From Afipia sp. (GTDB lineage: Bacteria > Pseudomonadota > Alphaproteobacteria > Rhizobiales > Xanthobacteraceae): DNA of 64,000 bases. Within the stretch, counting starts at the first letter, position 1, and each line of letters opens with the position of its first letter. The notes below the pieces were generated by a model, which made no database searches, was not told the DNA's origin, and worked only from the letters and a program-made list of their open reading frames with translations. Shown in pieces: positions 38,290-47,110 of the stretch. The DNA is taken from contig JAFKER010000016.1 in assembly GCA_017308595.1 (NCBI GenBank), positions 1 through 64,000 of the forward strand. Reading direction: 5' to 3'. Made by a program: the position numbers and the translations under genes.

Positions 38290-39035
38290 CAGAGCGCCCC
38301 CGCTTCCTTGAGTTTCGACACCAGCTCAGCAACGTCCTTGACCTTGACGCCTGCCTTGCGGCCCGGAGGCTCGGTTGTCTTGAGAACTTCGAGACGCGGC
38401 GACAGATCGACACCGAAGCTGTCGGCTGCCTTCTCGTCGATCGGCTTCTTCTTCGCCTTCATGATGTTGGGCAAGCTTGCATAGCGTGGCTCATTGAGAC
38501 GCAGGTCGGTGGTGACGATCGCCGGTCCCTTGACCTTGACCGTCTGCAGACCGCCGTCGACTTCACGCGTGACCTTGAAGTCCGATCCATCGACTTCGAG
38601 CTTGGAGGCAAAGGTTGCCTGCGCCCAGCCGAGCAATGCTGCGAGCATCTGGCCGGTCTGATTGCTGTCGTCGTCGATCGCCTGCTTGCCAAGAATGATC
38701 AGGCCGGGCTTTTCGTCCTCAGCGATCTTTTTCAAAATCTTGGCGACCCCGAGCGGCTCGACGCTCGTATCCGTCTTCACAAGAATGCCGCGGTCGGCAC
38801 CCATGGCAAGACCGGTACGGATGGTTTCCGACGCCTGCGCAGGTCCGATCGAAACCACGACCACTTCGGTTGCCTTGCCTGCCTCTTTCAGGCGCAGGGC
38901 TTCCTCGACAGCGATTTCGTCGAAAGGATTCATCGACATCTTGACGTTCGCGAGTTCGACACCCGACCCGTCGCTCTTGACGCGAATTTTGACATTGTAG
39001 TCAACGACGCGCTTAACCGGCACCAGAACCTTCAT
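38289..39035 (-). CDS. etfB: Electron transfer flavoprotein beta subunit
   Basis: This 248-residue EtfB starts [19 protein letters not shown] and contains [56 protein letters not shown] with the conserved AMP-site signature, and [31 protein letters not shown]. It forms a heterodimer with the adjacent etfA. This is the housekeeping group I ETF, not the nitrogen-fixation FixAB type, judging by length and motifs. Confidence 0.96.
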   Translation of the reverse strand: MKVLVPVKRVVDYNVKIRVKSDGSGVELANVKMSMNPFDEIAVEEALRLKEAGKATEVVVVSIGPAQASETIRTGLAMGADRGILVKTDTSVEPLGVAKILKKIAEDEKPGLIILGKQAIDDDSNQTGQMLAALLGWAQATFASKLEVDGSDFKVTREVDGGLQTVKVKGPAIVTTDLRLNEPRYASLPNIMKAKKKPIDEKAADSFGVDLSPRLEVLKTTEPPGRKAGVKVKDVAELVSKLKEAGAL

Positions 39036-39167
39036 CGGTTCCCCTTCGTCCTGAAATGATTGATCACACCCGCATTAAAGCGGCTGGCGGCGGAACCTAA
39101 TAGTCCCGCCAATCCGGGTCAACGCGCGAAAACTGGAAAACGAGGAAGGTATACCTAATATCAGCGC

Positions 39168-39740
39168 TCAGCGGTTCTGACCGGGTACCCAGAGAACATC
39201 CCGCGCCCCGTTGTCATTGACCGACCGGCCGGCCACAAAAAGAAAGTCGGATAAACGGTTGAGATATTGAATGGCGGCATCGCTCACCGGTTCGTCCGGC
39301 TGGGCGGCAAGTTCCACCACCATGCGCTCAGCCCGGCGGCAAACCGTCCGCGCCAAATGAAGATGGGCTGCGGCAGCTGTTCCGCCAGGCAAAATGAACG
39401 AGTTTAGCGGTGCCAGATGGGCGTTGAGCGCGTCGATGTCCTGTTCAAGGCGGTCGACCTGCGTTGTCAGGACGCGCAGCCGTTCAGCCTTCCCGTCACG
39501 CTGCGGAACCGCCAGATCGGCGCCGAGATCGAACAGATCATTCTGCACCCGTCCGAGCATGGCATCGATGAGCGGGACTTGCGCCAGATGAAGTCGCGCG
39601 ACACCGATCGCGGCGTTGGTTTCATCGACGGTTCCGTAAGCGCTGACGCGCAGATCGTATTTCGGGCGGCGCTCTCCGCTGCCGAGCGCGGTCGTGCCGT
39701 CATCGCCGGTGCGCGTGTAGATGCGGTTGAGAATAACCAT
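39168..39740 (-). CDS. pduO: Cob(I)yrinic acid a,c-diamide adenosyltransferase (PduO type)
   Basis: This 190-residue enzyme adenosylates cobalamin with ATP. The N-terminal ATP loop IYTRTGDDGTTALGSGERRPK, the SAYGTVDETNAAIG motif, FILPGGTAAAAHLHLARTVCRRAERMV and LNRLSDFLFVAGR are all diagnostic of the PduO/MMAB family. It likely supports B12-dependent enzymes elsewhere in the genome. It is followed upstream on the same strand by the small two-helix membrane protein gene. Confidence 0.95.
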   Translation of the reverse strand: MVILNRIYTRTGDDGTTALGSGERRPKYDLRVSAYGTVDETNAAIGVARLHLAQVPLIDAMLGRVQNDLFDLGADLAVPQRDGKAERLRVLTTQVDRLEQDIDALNAHLAPLNSFILPGGTAAAAHLHLARTVCRRAERMVVELAAQPDEPVSDAAIQYLNRLSDFLFVAGRSVNDNGARDVLWVPGQNR

Positions 39741-39783
39741 CGCCTTGATCCGTTGTCCCGGGTTGAATCCGTCCGCCCGTCAA

Positions 39784-39981
39784 TCAGCTCTTGCCCAGCG
39801 CCCAGACCGCGAGCATGGCGATGACAATTGCGATGAACTGAAACAGCACACGCAGGCGCATCAGCTTCTGCGAGGTGTTCGGCGAGCCGCCACGCATCAT
39901 GTTGAAGAGGCCGAGCATCAGCACGATGGTGACCGCGGCCAGCGCGATGGGAAGGGCGATAGTCGAAAGGAACGATGTCAT
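39784..39981 (-). CDS. Twin transmembrane (HIG1-like) small protein
   Basis: This 65-residue protein has two membrane helices (residues 4-27 and 44-62) joined by a basic loop with MMRGGSPNTSQKLMRLRVL. The loop resembles the HIG1 domain (RG-G-x(2)-N-x(2)-S-x(2)-LMR-x-R), seen in small alphaproteobacterial proteins related to the mitochondrial respiratory supercomplex factors Rcf1/HIGD. A role near cytochrome oxidase is possible but not shown. It lies 43 bp upstream of the pduO gene on the same strand. Confidence 0.8.
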   Translation of the reverse strand: MTSFLSTIALPIALAAVTIVLMLGLFNMMRGGSPNTSQKLMRLRVLFQFIAIVIAMLAVWALGKS

Positions 39982-40117
39982 GGAGGGTACATAACACCGC
40001 CAGGGGCCTCATGCCACCCGCCTGAAAACGCGGGACAGAACCTTTTGCCCTCTCAACCGTACATGACTTTAGGACACCAGCACGGTAGACCATAAGTGTG
40101 ATGAATCAGGGTGAAAC

Positions 40118-41014
40118 GTGAGGCTAATCCGGGACGCCTTCAATATCGCACTCGATGCGTTCTATACGTTCCTGGCAGATGACGGCTGGGCGATTGCGAG
40201 CCACATTGCGCTCTCTGCGCTGATGGCGCTGTTCCCCTTCCTGATCGTCATTACCTCCCTCGCCGGTTTCTTCGGCTCCAAAGAACTCGCCGACCAGGCC
40301 GCCGAAATGATCCTGGAAACCTGGCCGTCGCAGGTGGCAGATGCGCTGTCCGGCGAGGTTCACAACGTGTTGACCCAATCGCACAGCGGCGTTCTGACCA
40401 TCGGCGTCGTGCTCGCGCTCTATTTTGCATCGAACGGGGTTGAAAGCCTGCGCGTCGGCTTGAACCGCGCCTATGGCGTGGTCGAACAGCGGCGCTGGTA
40501 CTGGCTTCGGCTGGAATCGATCGGCTACACCATGGTCGCCGCCATCACCTCGCTGGCGATGGCCTTCCTGATCGTTCTCGGGCCCCTGCTGATCGAAGCC
40601 GCGCGGCGCCACGTTCCGCTGCGGATCGAGTCAAACGAAGACATGCTCACCATTCTGCGTTTCGGCCTGACGATTGCCGCCCTGATCGTCGCGCTGGTGA
40701 TCCTGCATAAATGGCTGCCCGCAGGCACGCGCCAAATGCGCGAGATCATGCCGGGCATCGCCGTCACCATGATCGGCTCGCTCGTCTCGGGCGTGGTGTT
40801 CGGGCAATATCTCGCGCGCTTCGCCAGCAATTATGTCACGACCTATGCGGGACTCGCCTCGGTGATGATCGCGCTAGTGTTCCTGTATTTCATCGCCGCC
40901 ATTTTCGTGTACGGCGGCGAACTGAATGCTTCGATTGCCAAGTGGCAAAAAGCCAAAACGTCTTCAAACGGAGCGGAAGCCGGTTCGCTTGCAGAAAATG
41001 CGTCAGAAATTTAG
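40118..41014 (+). CDS. YihY/BrkB family inner-membrane protein
   Basis: This 298-residue protein with about six membrane helices has the family stretches ASHIALSALMALFPFLIV, LYFASNGVESLRVGLNRAYG and LPAGTRQMREIMPGIAVTM, followed by YVTTYAGLASVMIALVFLYFIAAIFVYGGELNA-type helices. YihY/BrkB proteins are conserved but without proven function, sometimes linked to virulence or RNase BN by old annotation. The start is GTG at 40118. It converges on the histidine kinase gene with a 4-bp overlap. Confidence 0.9.
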   Translation: MRLIRDAFNIALDAFYTFLADDGWAIASHIALSALMALFPFLIVITSLAGFFGSKELADQAAEMILETWPSQVADALSGEVHNVLTQSHSGVLTIGVVLALYFASNGVESLRVGLNRAYGVVEQRRWYWLRLESIGYTMVAAITSLAMAFLIVLGPLLIEAARRHVPLRIESNEDMLTILRFGLTIAALIVALVILHKWLPAGTRQMREIMPGIAVTMIGSLVSGVVFGQYLARFASNYVTTYAGLASVMIALVFLYFIAAIFVYGGELNASIAKWQKAKTSSNGAEAGSLAENASEI

Positions 41015-42309
41015 CGCTTCACAACCTGAAGCAGCACCGTCGCAAGCCCCCGCGGGCTGACGGGCTTTGTCAAAAACGCGCTGGCTCCCGCTGCACGCGA
41101 TGGCCCTTCATCCTCGGCGCGACCCGAGACGCCGATGATCGCAATACGCCCCCATGCGCCGTCCATGGCGCGGATGCGCCGGATCGCCTCGATACCACTG
41201 ATGCCCGGCAACACCATGTCCATCAGCACCGCATCGAAACTACCCTGCGCGATCCGTTCAGTCGCAGCCTCGCCGCGCCCGATGAATTCGGCCTGATGGC
41301 CAAGTTCAGTGAGAATAGCATTGAGCACAACGCGGCCAAACGGATTGTCCTCAATGCTCAGGATGCGTAACCCTTGTGACGGAAGCAGCGGCACATCCGA
41401 ACCCGGCGGCGGCTTTAAACCTTCGGCAGATTTCAGCGTCACTGTCAGCACGAATGTCATACCACCACCGCTGCGTTGGTTGGCGCTGATGTCCCCGCCC
41501 ATGGCACGGGCGAGTTGTTTGACCGACGACAACCCGAGACCCGCACCGCCAAAGCGGGAAGCGATACTCACATTGGCTTGCGAGAACGGTTTGAACAGCC
41601 GTCTGATCTCCGCAAGCGACAAGCCGATGCCGCTATCGGACACCGTGAACATAACATTGAGTTTGCCGCCCGCACTCGCCTTCACCGACACATCGAGCGC
41701 CACATCCCCCTGTTGCGTGAACTTGACCGCGTTATCGATCAGGTTTTCGAGCGCAGCGCGCAGACGAACCGGATCACCGATCACGAAAGCCGGCAAACCC
41801 TCTGCGATCGTGACCTGCGATTGCAAGCCTTTTGCTGAAGCACGCCCGGCAAGCGAGTCGCCCAGCGTTCGCGACAGGGTGCGCAGATCGAAAAAATCCT
41901 GACGCACGGACAGCCCGGTGCTGCCGCTGCGCGCTGCGTCGACGAACAGCGTCGCCAAAGCAGCCAGATGCTCGGCACCAACCTTGATCGTATCGACCCA
42001 GCGCTTCTCTCGCTCGCCGAGTTCGGATGTCGCCAGCAGCGAACTGATCGCCAAAATGCCGGTCAACGGCGTTCGGACCTCATGGGCAAACGCCGCCAGC
42101 GCAGCTTCCACGATTCCGGATTCAGTTTCCGGCCGTTTGGCCGGTCGTTTTGCAGGGAGTTTGCGAGCGGGCTTTTTCGCCGCGATCTGTCCCGGACCGG
42201 CCTTTTTGGGAGCCGTTTTCTTTCCCGCACGCGAGGTCCGCGCAGGCGCTTTCGCACCACGCTTGACGCGCGTCTTCAGGCTCCGCTTGACGCGCGATCT
42301 CGCCGCCAT
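41011..42309 (-). CDS. Soluble hybrid histidine kinase with basic N-terminal tail
   Basis: This 432-residue protein starts with about 60 residues of Lys/Arg/Ala/Pro-rich sequence (KKPARKLPAKRPAKRP). A HisKA domain with H76 in FAHEVRTPLTG follows, then a HATPase domain with N box ENLIDNAVKFTQ and GAGLGLSSVKQLA, and a receiver domain with the acceptor Asp in VLMDMVLPG and KPVSPRG. No membrane helix or sensor domain is present, so the signal must come through the basic tail or a partner. The output target is unknown. The start at 42309 excludes eight extra in-frame residues. Confidence 0.88.
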   Translation of the reverse strand: MAARSRVKRSLKTRVKRGAKAPARTSRAGKKTAPKKAGPGQIAAKKPARKLPAKRPAKRPETESGIVEAALAAFAHEVRTPLTGILAISSLLATSELGEREKRWVDTIKVGAEHLAALATLFVDAARSGSTGLSVRQDFFDLRTLSRTLGDSLAGRASAKGLQSQVTIAEGLPAFVIGDPVRLRAALENLIDNAVKFTQQGDVALDVSVKASAGGKLNVMFTVSDSGIGLSLAEIRRLFKPFSQANVSIASRFGGAGLGLSSVKQLARAMGGDISANQRSGGGMTFVLTVTLKSAEGLKPPPGSDVPLLPSQGLRILSIEDNPFGRVVLNAILTELGHQAEFIGRGEAATERIAQGSFDAVLMDMVLPGISGIEAIRRIRAMDGAWGRIAIIGVSGRAEDEGPSRAAGASAFLTKPVSPRGLATVLLQVVKR

Positions 42310-42354
42310 GATTCCCCCATCCACAGCCAACATGCCATGGCGGGGACGCGGGAG

Positions 42355-43239
42355 TCACGCCATCGTGGGTTTAATACCAACAAGGCCCCGCACCTCATCC
42401 GGCGTCATCCCGCCAACCCGCAATTCCCGCAAAGCTGTCGCTTGCGTGGATTTGGACAGTTTCTGCCCCGCATCATCCAACACGAGGCCGTGGTGGCGAT
42501 AAACCGGCTGCGGCAGCCCTAGCAATTGCTGCAGCAAGCGATGCACGCCTGTGGCCCAGAACAGGTCCTGCCCACGCACCACATGGGTCACGCCCTGCAG
42601 GGCATCGTCGATCACGACGGACAGGTGATAGCTGGTCGGCGTGTCCCTGCGGGCGAGAATGACGTCGCCCCATTGTTCAGGCCGCGCGGGAACATGACCG
42701 GTCTCGCCATTCGGGCCTGTCCCCTCCTCCGTCCACGATAGCGAGCCGGTGCGTGCAACAGCCCCGTCCATGGCGAGCCGTAAGGCATAGGGCGCACCAG
42801 CAGCGACTTTTCGCTCCCGCTCATCCGCCGTGAGGTGTTTTCCCATCCCCACATAAAGCGGCGCACCATCGGGATCACGCGGCCAGGAGCCGGATTTCTC
42901 TGTCTCGGCAACCAGCCGGGCAATGTCAGCGCGGCTCTCGAATGCCGGATAAATCAGCCCCTCACGCGTCAGGCGCTCGACGGCCTCGCGGTAAAGCAAC
43001 AAATGCTCCGACTGCCGCCGCACTGGCTTTTCCCATGTGATCCCGAGCCATGCGAGGTCCTCATAGATCGCCTGTTCGTAGTCCGGCCTGCAACGCGTGG
43101 TGTCGATGTCCTCGATCCGCAGCAACATTCGCCCGCCGGTTCGTTGCGCCAAGTCGAAATTCAGTAACGCCGAGCGTGCGTGCCCGAGATGGAGAAACCC
43201 ATTCGGACTTGGCGCGAAACGAAAAACGGGTGGCGACAT
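42355..43239 (-). CDS. gluQ: Glutamyl-Q tRNA(Asp) synthetase (GluQ-RS)
   Basis: This 294-residue GluRS catalytic-core paralogue attaches glutamate to queuosine 34 of tRNA-Asp. It has FRFAPSPNGFLHLGHARSALLN (HIGH motif), GRMLLRIEDIDTTRCRP, VVIDDALQGVTHVVRGQDL and the second signature as KLSKS. It lacks an anticodon-binding domain, as expected. The four-Cys zinc site found in E. coli GluQ-RS is missing (the stretch reads GLIYPAFESRADIARL), a variation known in some relatives. The start is at MSPPVFRFAPSP. Confidence 0.92.
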   Translation of the reverse strand: MSPPVFRFAPSPNGFLHLGHARSALLNFDLAQRTGGRMLLRIEDIDTTRCRPDYEQAIYEDLAWLGITWEKPVRRQSEHLLLYREAVERLTREGLIYPAFESRADIARLVAETEKSGSWPRDPDGAPLYVGMGKHLTADERERKVAAGAPYALRLAMDGAVARTGSLSWTEEGTGPNGETGHVPARPEQWGDVILARRDTPTSYHLSVVIDDALQGVTHVVRGQDLFWATGVHRLLQQLLGLPQPVYRHHGLVLDDAGQKLSKSTQATALRELRVGGMTPDEVRGLVGIKPTMA

Positions 43240-43307
43240 GATTCGATCCTGTCCAACGCACGGTGCAATTGCACTCACGTCCGATTCCATTCATGCTCAC
43301 AAATCCA

Positions 43308-44117
43308 ATGACAGTCCATCTCAACGCACAAACGGACCTCGACGACGCTGTTCATGAGCTGGTCCGCCTCGACCCGCGCCTCGGCCCGGTGCTTGAGACC
43401 GCCGGAATGCCGTCGCTGCGTCGGCGCGAGCCAGGCTTTGCAGGCCTTGCCGCAATCGTCTGCGGCCAGCAATTGTCGACCAAGGCCGCCGCCGCAATCT
43501 GGAGCCGCGTCAGCACCACATTCGATCCATTCCATCATGAGGCCGTGAAGAAGGCGCGCGCCGACCGGCTCGGGCGTCTTGGCCTCTCGGCCGCGAAAAT
43601 CAAATCACTGAAGTTCATCGCGCGCGAGTTAAGCGAAGAACGGCTCAATCTTGATGTGCTTGCGGAAGAGGATGCCGACGCGGCGCACGCGACACTGACG
43701 CGGCTGCACGGCATCGGCCCGTGGACCGCCGATATCTATCTTCTGTTCTGCCTCGGCCACGGCGATGCCTGGCCAGCGGGCGATCTCGCAATCCAGGAAG
43801 CGATGCGGATCGGGCTCGGTTTGAAGTCGCGTCCAACTGTGAAAGAAATGCAGCCGTTGGCAGAACCATGGCGGCCGCTGCGCGGCGCAGCGGCACATCT
43901 GTGGTGGTCGTATTATCACGCTATCAAGAAGCGCGAAGGCGTCATCGCAGGAACCGTGACAACCAAGGCGCCATCGAAGAAGAACGCCGCGAAGGCAAAA
44001 CCCGTTTCAAACACCAAAGGCGTTTTAAACAAATCCCGCGTCGCAAAATCGTCAGCAAAGACGGCGAAGACTGCGCTACGTAAGACAGCGGCAAGGAAAG
44101 CGGGAGCACGGACATGA
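43308..44117 (+). CDS. alkA: AlkA-type DNA-3-methyladenine glycosylase with basic tail
   Basis: This protein of about 269 residues excises alkylated bases. It contains GFAGLAAIVCGQQLSTKAAAAIW and the helix-hairpin-helix LHGIGPWTADIYLLF. The catalytic Asp follows in WPAGDLAIQEA, and the domain closes with EPWRPLRGAAAHLWWSYY. The last 55 residues or so are Lys/Ala-rich, like a histone H1 tail, and may bind DNA non-specifically. Start choice is uncertain: ATG at 43293 and 43308 are both possible, with the family beginning at MTVHLN. Its stop overlaps the next start (ATGA). Confidence 0.88.
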   Translation: MTVHLNAQTDLDDAVHELVRLDPRLGPVLETAGMPSLRRREPGFAGLAAIVCGQQLSTKAAAAIWSRVSTTFDPFHHEAVKKARADRLGRLGLSAAKIKSLKFIARELSEERLNLDVLAEEDADAAHATLTRLHGIGPWTADIYLLFCLGHGDAWPAGDLAIQEAMRIGLGLKSRPTVKEMQPLAEPWRPLRGAAAHLWWSYYHAIKKREGVIAGTVTTKAPSKKNAAKAKPVSNTKGVLNKSRVAKSSAKTAKTALRKTAARKAGART

Positions 44118-45205
44118 CATCATCGACGCAATTCGTGGTGGGACGTAACGATCTGGCCGCATGCAGAGTGATCGAGACGCCGCTGCCCGGCGTGACGCAA
44201 TTGCCGGAAGACGGCTTGCTGGTACAGGTCGATCGCTTCGCATTCACCGCTAACAATATCACCTATGCGATGCTCGGCGATCAGTTGAAGTACTGGGATC
44301 TGTTTCCTGCCCCCGAAGGCTTCGGCAACATTCCCGTCTGGGGTTTTGGGCGGGTGATCGTATCCCGGCATCCGGAGGTTGCCGAAGGCGAAGTGATCTT
44401 CGGTTATCTCCCGATGGCAACGCACCTCGTCATTGAGGCTGCCGACGTGAAGAAGGGTGGCTTTCGCGACGCCGCCGCGCATCGGCAGGGCGTGTCCCCA
44501 GTCTACAACGCTTATGCGCGCGTCACCGGCGATCCCGCCTTCGAAGGCCGCAACGGCGACTATCAGGCGCTGCTGCGACCGCTGTTCATGCTGTCGTTCC
44601 TGGTGGATGACTTTCTCGCCGACAAAGACTTCTTCGGCGCGAAAAGCGTGATCCTCTCCAGCGCATCGAGCAAGACCGCCTTTGGCCTCGCTTGGCTGCT
44701 GCACACCCATCGCAAGCCGGTGCGCGTGATCGGGCTCACCTCGGCAAGCAACAAGGACTTCGTCATGTCTCTCGGCTGTTACGACGAGGTCGTGACCTAC
44801 GACCGGATTGAAGCGCTGCTGCAGCAACCTGTCGCCTTCGTCGATATGGCGGGCAATCCCGATCTGCGCACCCGGCTGCACAGGCACTTCGGCGACCGGC
44901 TGGTCTACAGCGGACGAGTCGGCCTGACCCATCAGGACGCAGCGCCGGACGACGAGTCGCTCCCCGGCGCGAAGCCGACATGGTTCTTCGCGCCAGACCA
45001 GATTCGCAAACGCGCCAAGGAATGGGGTCCGGGCGGAATCGATCAGCGATTCGGCGCGGTCTGGTCGGGTTTCACCGCCGCGATGGGACCGAAGCTCGAC
45101 GTGGTGGAAAGCCGAGGTTCCGATGCCGTTCAGCATGTCTATCTCGACACGCTGAAAGGCCGCGTAAAACCGGCACAAGCGCATATGATGTCGATGGCCG
45201 ATTGA
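44114..45205 (+). CDS. DUF2855 family protein
   Basis: This 363-residue protein matches DUF2855, a group distantly related to medium-chain dehydrogenases: VDRFAFTANNITYAMLGDQLKYWDLFP, WGFGRVIVSRHPEV, SVILSSASSKTAFGLAWLL and RVIGLTSASNKDFVMSLGCYDEVV. The last two stretches resemble the NAD(P)-binding half of quinone oxidoreductases, but the catalytic role is unknown. It overlaps the glycosylase gene by 4 bp and is co-translated with it, an unexplained pairing. Confidence 0.88.
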   Translation: MTSSTQFVVGRNDLAACRVIETPLPGVTQLPEDGLLVQVDRFAFTANNITYAMLGDQLKYWDLFPAPEGFGNIPVWGFGRVIVSRHPEVAEGEVIFGYLPMATHLVIEAADVKKGGFRDAAAHRQGVSPVYNAYARVTGDPAFEGRNGDYQALLRPLFMLSFLVDDFLADKDFFGAKSVILSSASSKTAFGLAWLLHTHRKPVRVIGLTSASNKDFVMSLGCYDEVVTYDRIEALLQQPVAFVDMAGNPDLRTRLHRHFGDRLVYSGRVGLTHQDAAPDDESLPGAKPTWFFAPDQIRKRAKEWGPGGIDQRFGAVWSGFTAAMGPKLDVVESRGSDAVQHVYLDTLKGRVKPAQAHMMSMAD

Positions 45206-45321
45206 AGCAGCCGCCCGCCGGCAGGTGAGCGGAAACGCTCTTCACAATCCCGTCACGCTGCCTGTAGTATGTCATCCCAAGCTGCTTTGCAGCCAATTGG
45301 GGTTGGGGCCAGGAGCGTTAC

Positions 45322-45879
45322 TTGAACGCACATGTGTCACAAGGCGGTTGGCCGGTACTTGTACTGAACGCGGACTTCCGGCCGCTGAGCTATTATCCAC
45401 TCTCGCTCTGGTCCTGGCAGGATGCTGTCAAGGCCGTGTTCCTTGACCGCGTCAATATCGTCGCCAATTACGACCACGCGGTTCACAGCCCTTCCTTCGA
45501 GATGAAGCTGCCGAGCGTCGTCTCGCTCAAGTCCTTCGTGCAGCCGACCACACATCCCGCCTTCACGCGGTTCAACGTGTTCCTGCGCGATCGCTTCTCC
45601 TGCCAGTATTGCAACTCACCCGAGGACCTGACGTTCGATCACATCATCCCGCGTTCACGCGGCGGCCAGACCACATGGGAAAACGTCGTCGCGGCCTGCT
45701 CGCCGTGCAACCTGCGCAAGGGCAACATGACCATGGCGCAGGCGAAGATGTATCCGCGCCAGACGCCGTTCGCGCCGACGGTTCACCAGCTTCATCGCAA
45801 TGGCCGGCTGTTCCCGCCAAACTATCTGCACGAAAGCTGGCTCGACTATCTCTACTGGGACACCGAACTCGATCCTTAA
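45322..45879 (+). CDS. HNH endonuclease domain protein
   Basis: This 185-residue HNH protein has zinc-binding cysteines CQYC and CSPC flanking the core LTFDHIIPRSRGGQTTWENVV, giving the H-N-H residues. The N-terminal half (WPVLVLNADFRPLSYYPLSLWSW, DRVNIVANYDHAVHSPS) is a conserved extension of bacterial chromosomal HNH proteins of unknown target. The start is TTG at 45322 after AGGAGCG. This is a widely conserved stand-alone gene, not part of a visible restriction system. Confidence 0.9.
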   Translation: MNAHVSQGGWPVLVLNADFRPLSYYPLSLWSWQDAVKAVFLDRVNIVANYDHAVHSPSFEMKLPSVVSLKSFVQPTTHPAFTRFNVFLRDRFSCQYCNSPEDLTFDHIIPRSRGGQTTWENVVAACSPCNLRKGNMTMAQAKMYPRQTPFAPTVHQLHRNGRLFPPNYLHESWLDYLYWDTELDP

Positions 45880-45889
45880 GAATTCGCGC

Positions 45890-47005
45890 TCAGGCTTGCT
45901 CATAAAACGGATAATCGGTGTAACCGGCTTCGGCACCGCCGTAGAAGGTTTCGCGATTGTAGGGCGTGAGCGGCGCCTTCTCCTTCAAACGACGCGGCAG
46001 ATCCGGGTTCGATATGAAGTGACGGCCGAACGCGATCGCATCCGCTTTTCCTGACGCCACGGCGTCCTCCGCCGTCTCGCGTGTAAAGCCGCCCGCCGTG
46101 ATCAGAACGCCGGGCCACAGCGGCCTGAACAAGTCCATCGCCGATGGCACGTTCTGGTGATTAACGTCGGCGCGGCCAGCGCCGCTGCTGCGCGGTTCGA
46201 TAAAATGCAGATAGGCAAGCCCGCGCTGACTCAACGCTTTCACGACATGACCATAGAGAGACATCGGATCGGCTTCGCCGGTGTCGTTGGCCACGCCATA
46301 TGGCGAGAGGCGGACAGCCACGCGACCCGCACCCCAGACACCGATGGCCGCATCAGTCACTTCGAGCAGCAGCCGTGCACGGTTCTCGATCGATCCGCCA
46401 TACTGGTCTGTCCGCTGATTGATGCGCGATTGCAGGAACTGTTCGAGCAGATAGCCGTTCGCTCCATGGATTTCGACGCCGTCAAATCCCGCTTCCAGCG
46501 CATTGCGCGCGCCCTCCCGGAATCTCTCCACAATGCCCGCGATCTCGCTGACCTCAAGCGCACGCGGTGTCTCATAAGGCACCAGCTTCCCATCCGCCGT
46601 CATCGCGGTGAAATTGCCGGAAATCGGTACAGCCGATGGCGCAACGGGCATCGCACCGCCGGGCTGGAACGACGAATGCGACGCGCGCCCGACATGCCAA
46701 AGCTGCAGGAAAATGATCCCGCCCTTGGCATGCACCGCATCGGTGATCTTGCGCCAGCCTTCAATCTGTTCGCGCGAATAGATACCCGGCGTGCGCGGGT
46801 TTCCGCGTCCGGTCTGAACAACCGGCGAGGCTTCGGCGATGATCAGCCCGCCCTTGGTCGCGCGTTGCGCGTAATACTCCACGTTCAACGCATGAGGCTC
46901 GTTGGCTTGTTGTCCAGCCCGCATTCGGGTGAGCGGTGCCATCACAACACGGTGGCTGAGTTCGTATGGCCCAACCTTAAGCGGGGAATAGAGCGAAACA
47001 GACAT
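45890..47005 (-). CDS. Old yellow enzyme family alkene reductase
   Basis: This 371-residue FMN- and NAD(P)H-dependent ene-reductase contains SHRVVMAPLTRMRA, LQLWHVGRASHSSF, then the active-site pair in GVEIHGANGYLLEQFLQ, RTDQYGGSIENRARLLLEV and GKADAIAFGRHFISNPDLPRRL, ending with YTDYPFYE. It is related to NemA and pentaerythritol tetranitrate reductase and reduces activated alkenes or nitro compounds. It is convergent with the HNH gene and separated from lrgB by about 105 bp. Confidence 0.94.
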   Translation of the reverse strand: MSVSLYSPLKVGPYELSHRVVMAPLTRMRAGQQANEPHALNVEYYAQRATKGGLIIAEASPVVQTGRGNPRTPGIYSREQIEGWRKITDAVHAKGGIIFLQLWHVGRASHSSFQPGGAMPVAPSAVPISGNFTAMTADGKLVPYETPRALEVSEIAGIVERFREGARNALEAGFDGVEIHGANGYLLEQFLQSRINQRTDQYGGSIENRARLLLEVTDAAIGVWGAGRVAVRLSPYGVANDTGEADPMSLYGHVVKALSQRGLAYLHFIEPRSSGAGRADVNHQNVPSAMDLFRPLWPGVLITAGGFTRETAEDAVASGKADAIAFGRHFISNPDLPRRLKEKAPLTPYNRETFYGGAEAGYTDYPFYEQA

Positions 47006-47110
47006 TACGCGAAAGCCTCCAGATCGGTATCAGGAATCGAGCCGCCACCAGACCATGCTCGCCTTGGGGTTTGAAGGCAAACCCAGCGCATGGCAACACT
47101 GCACGAGCGC

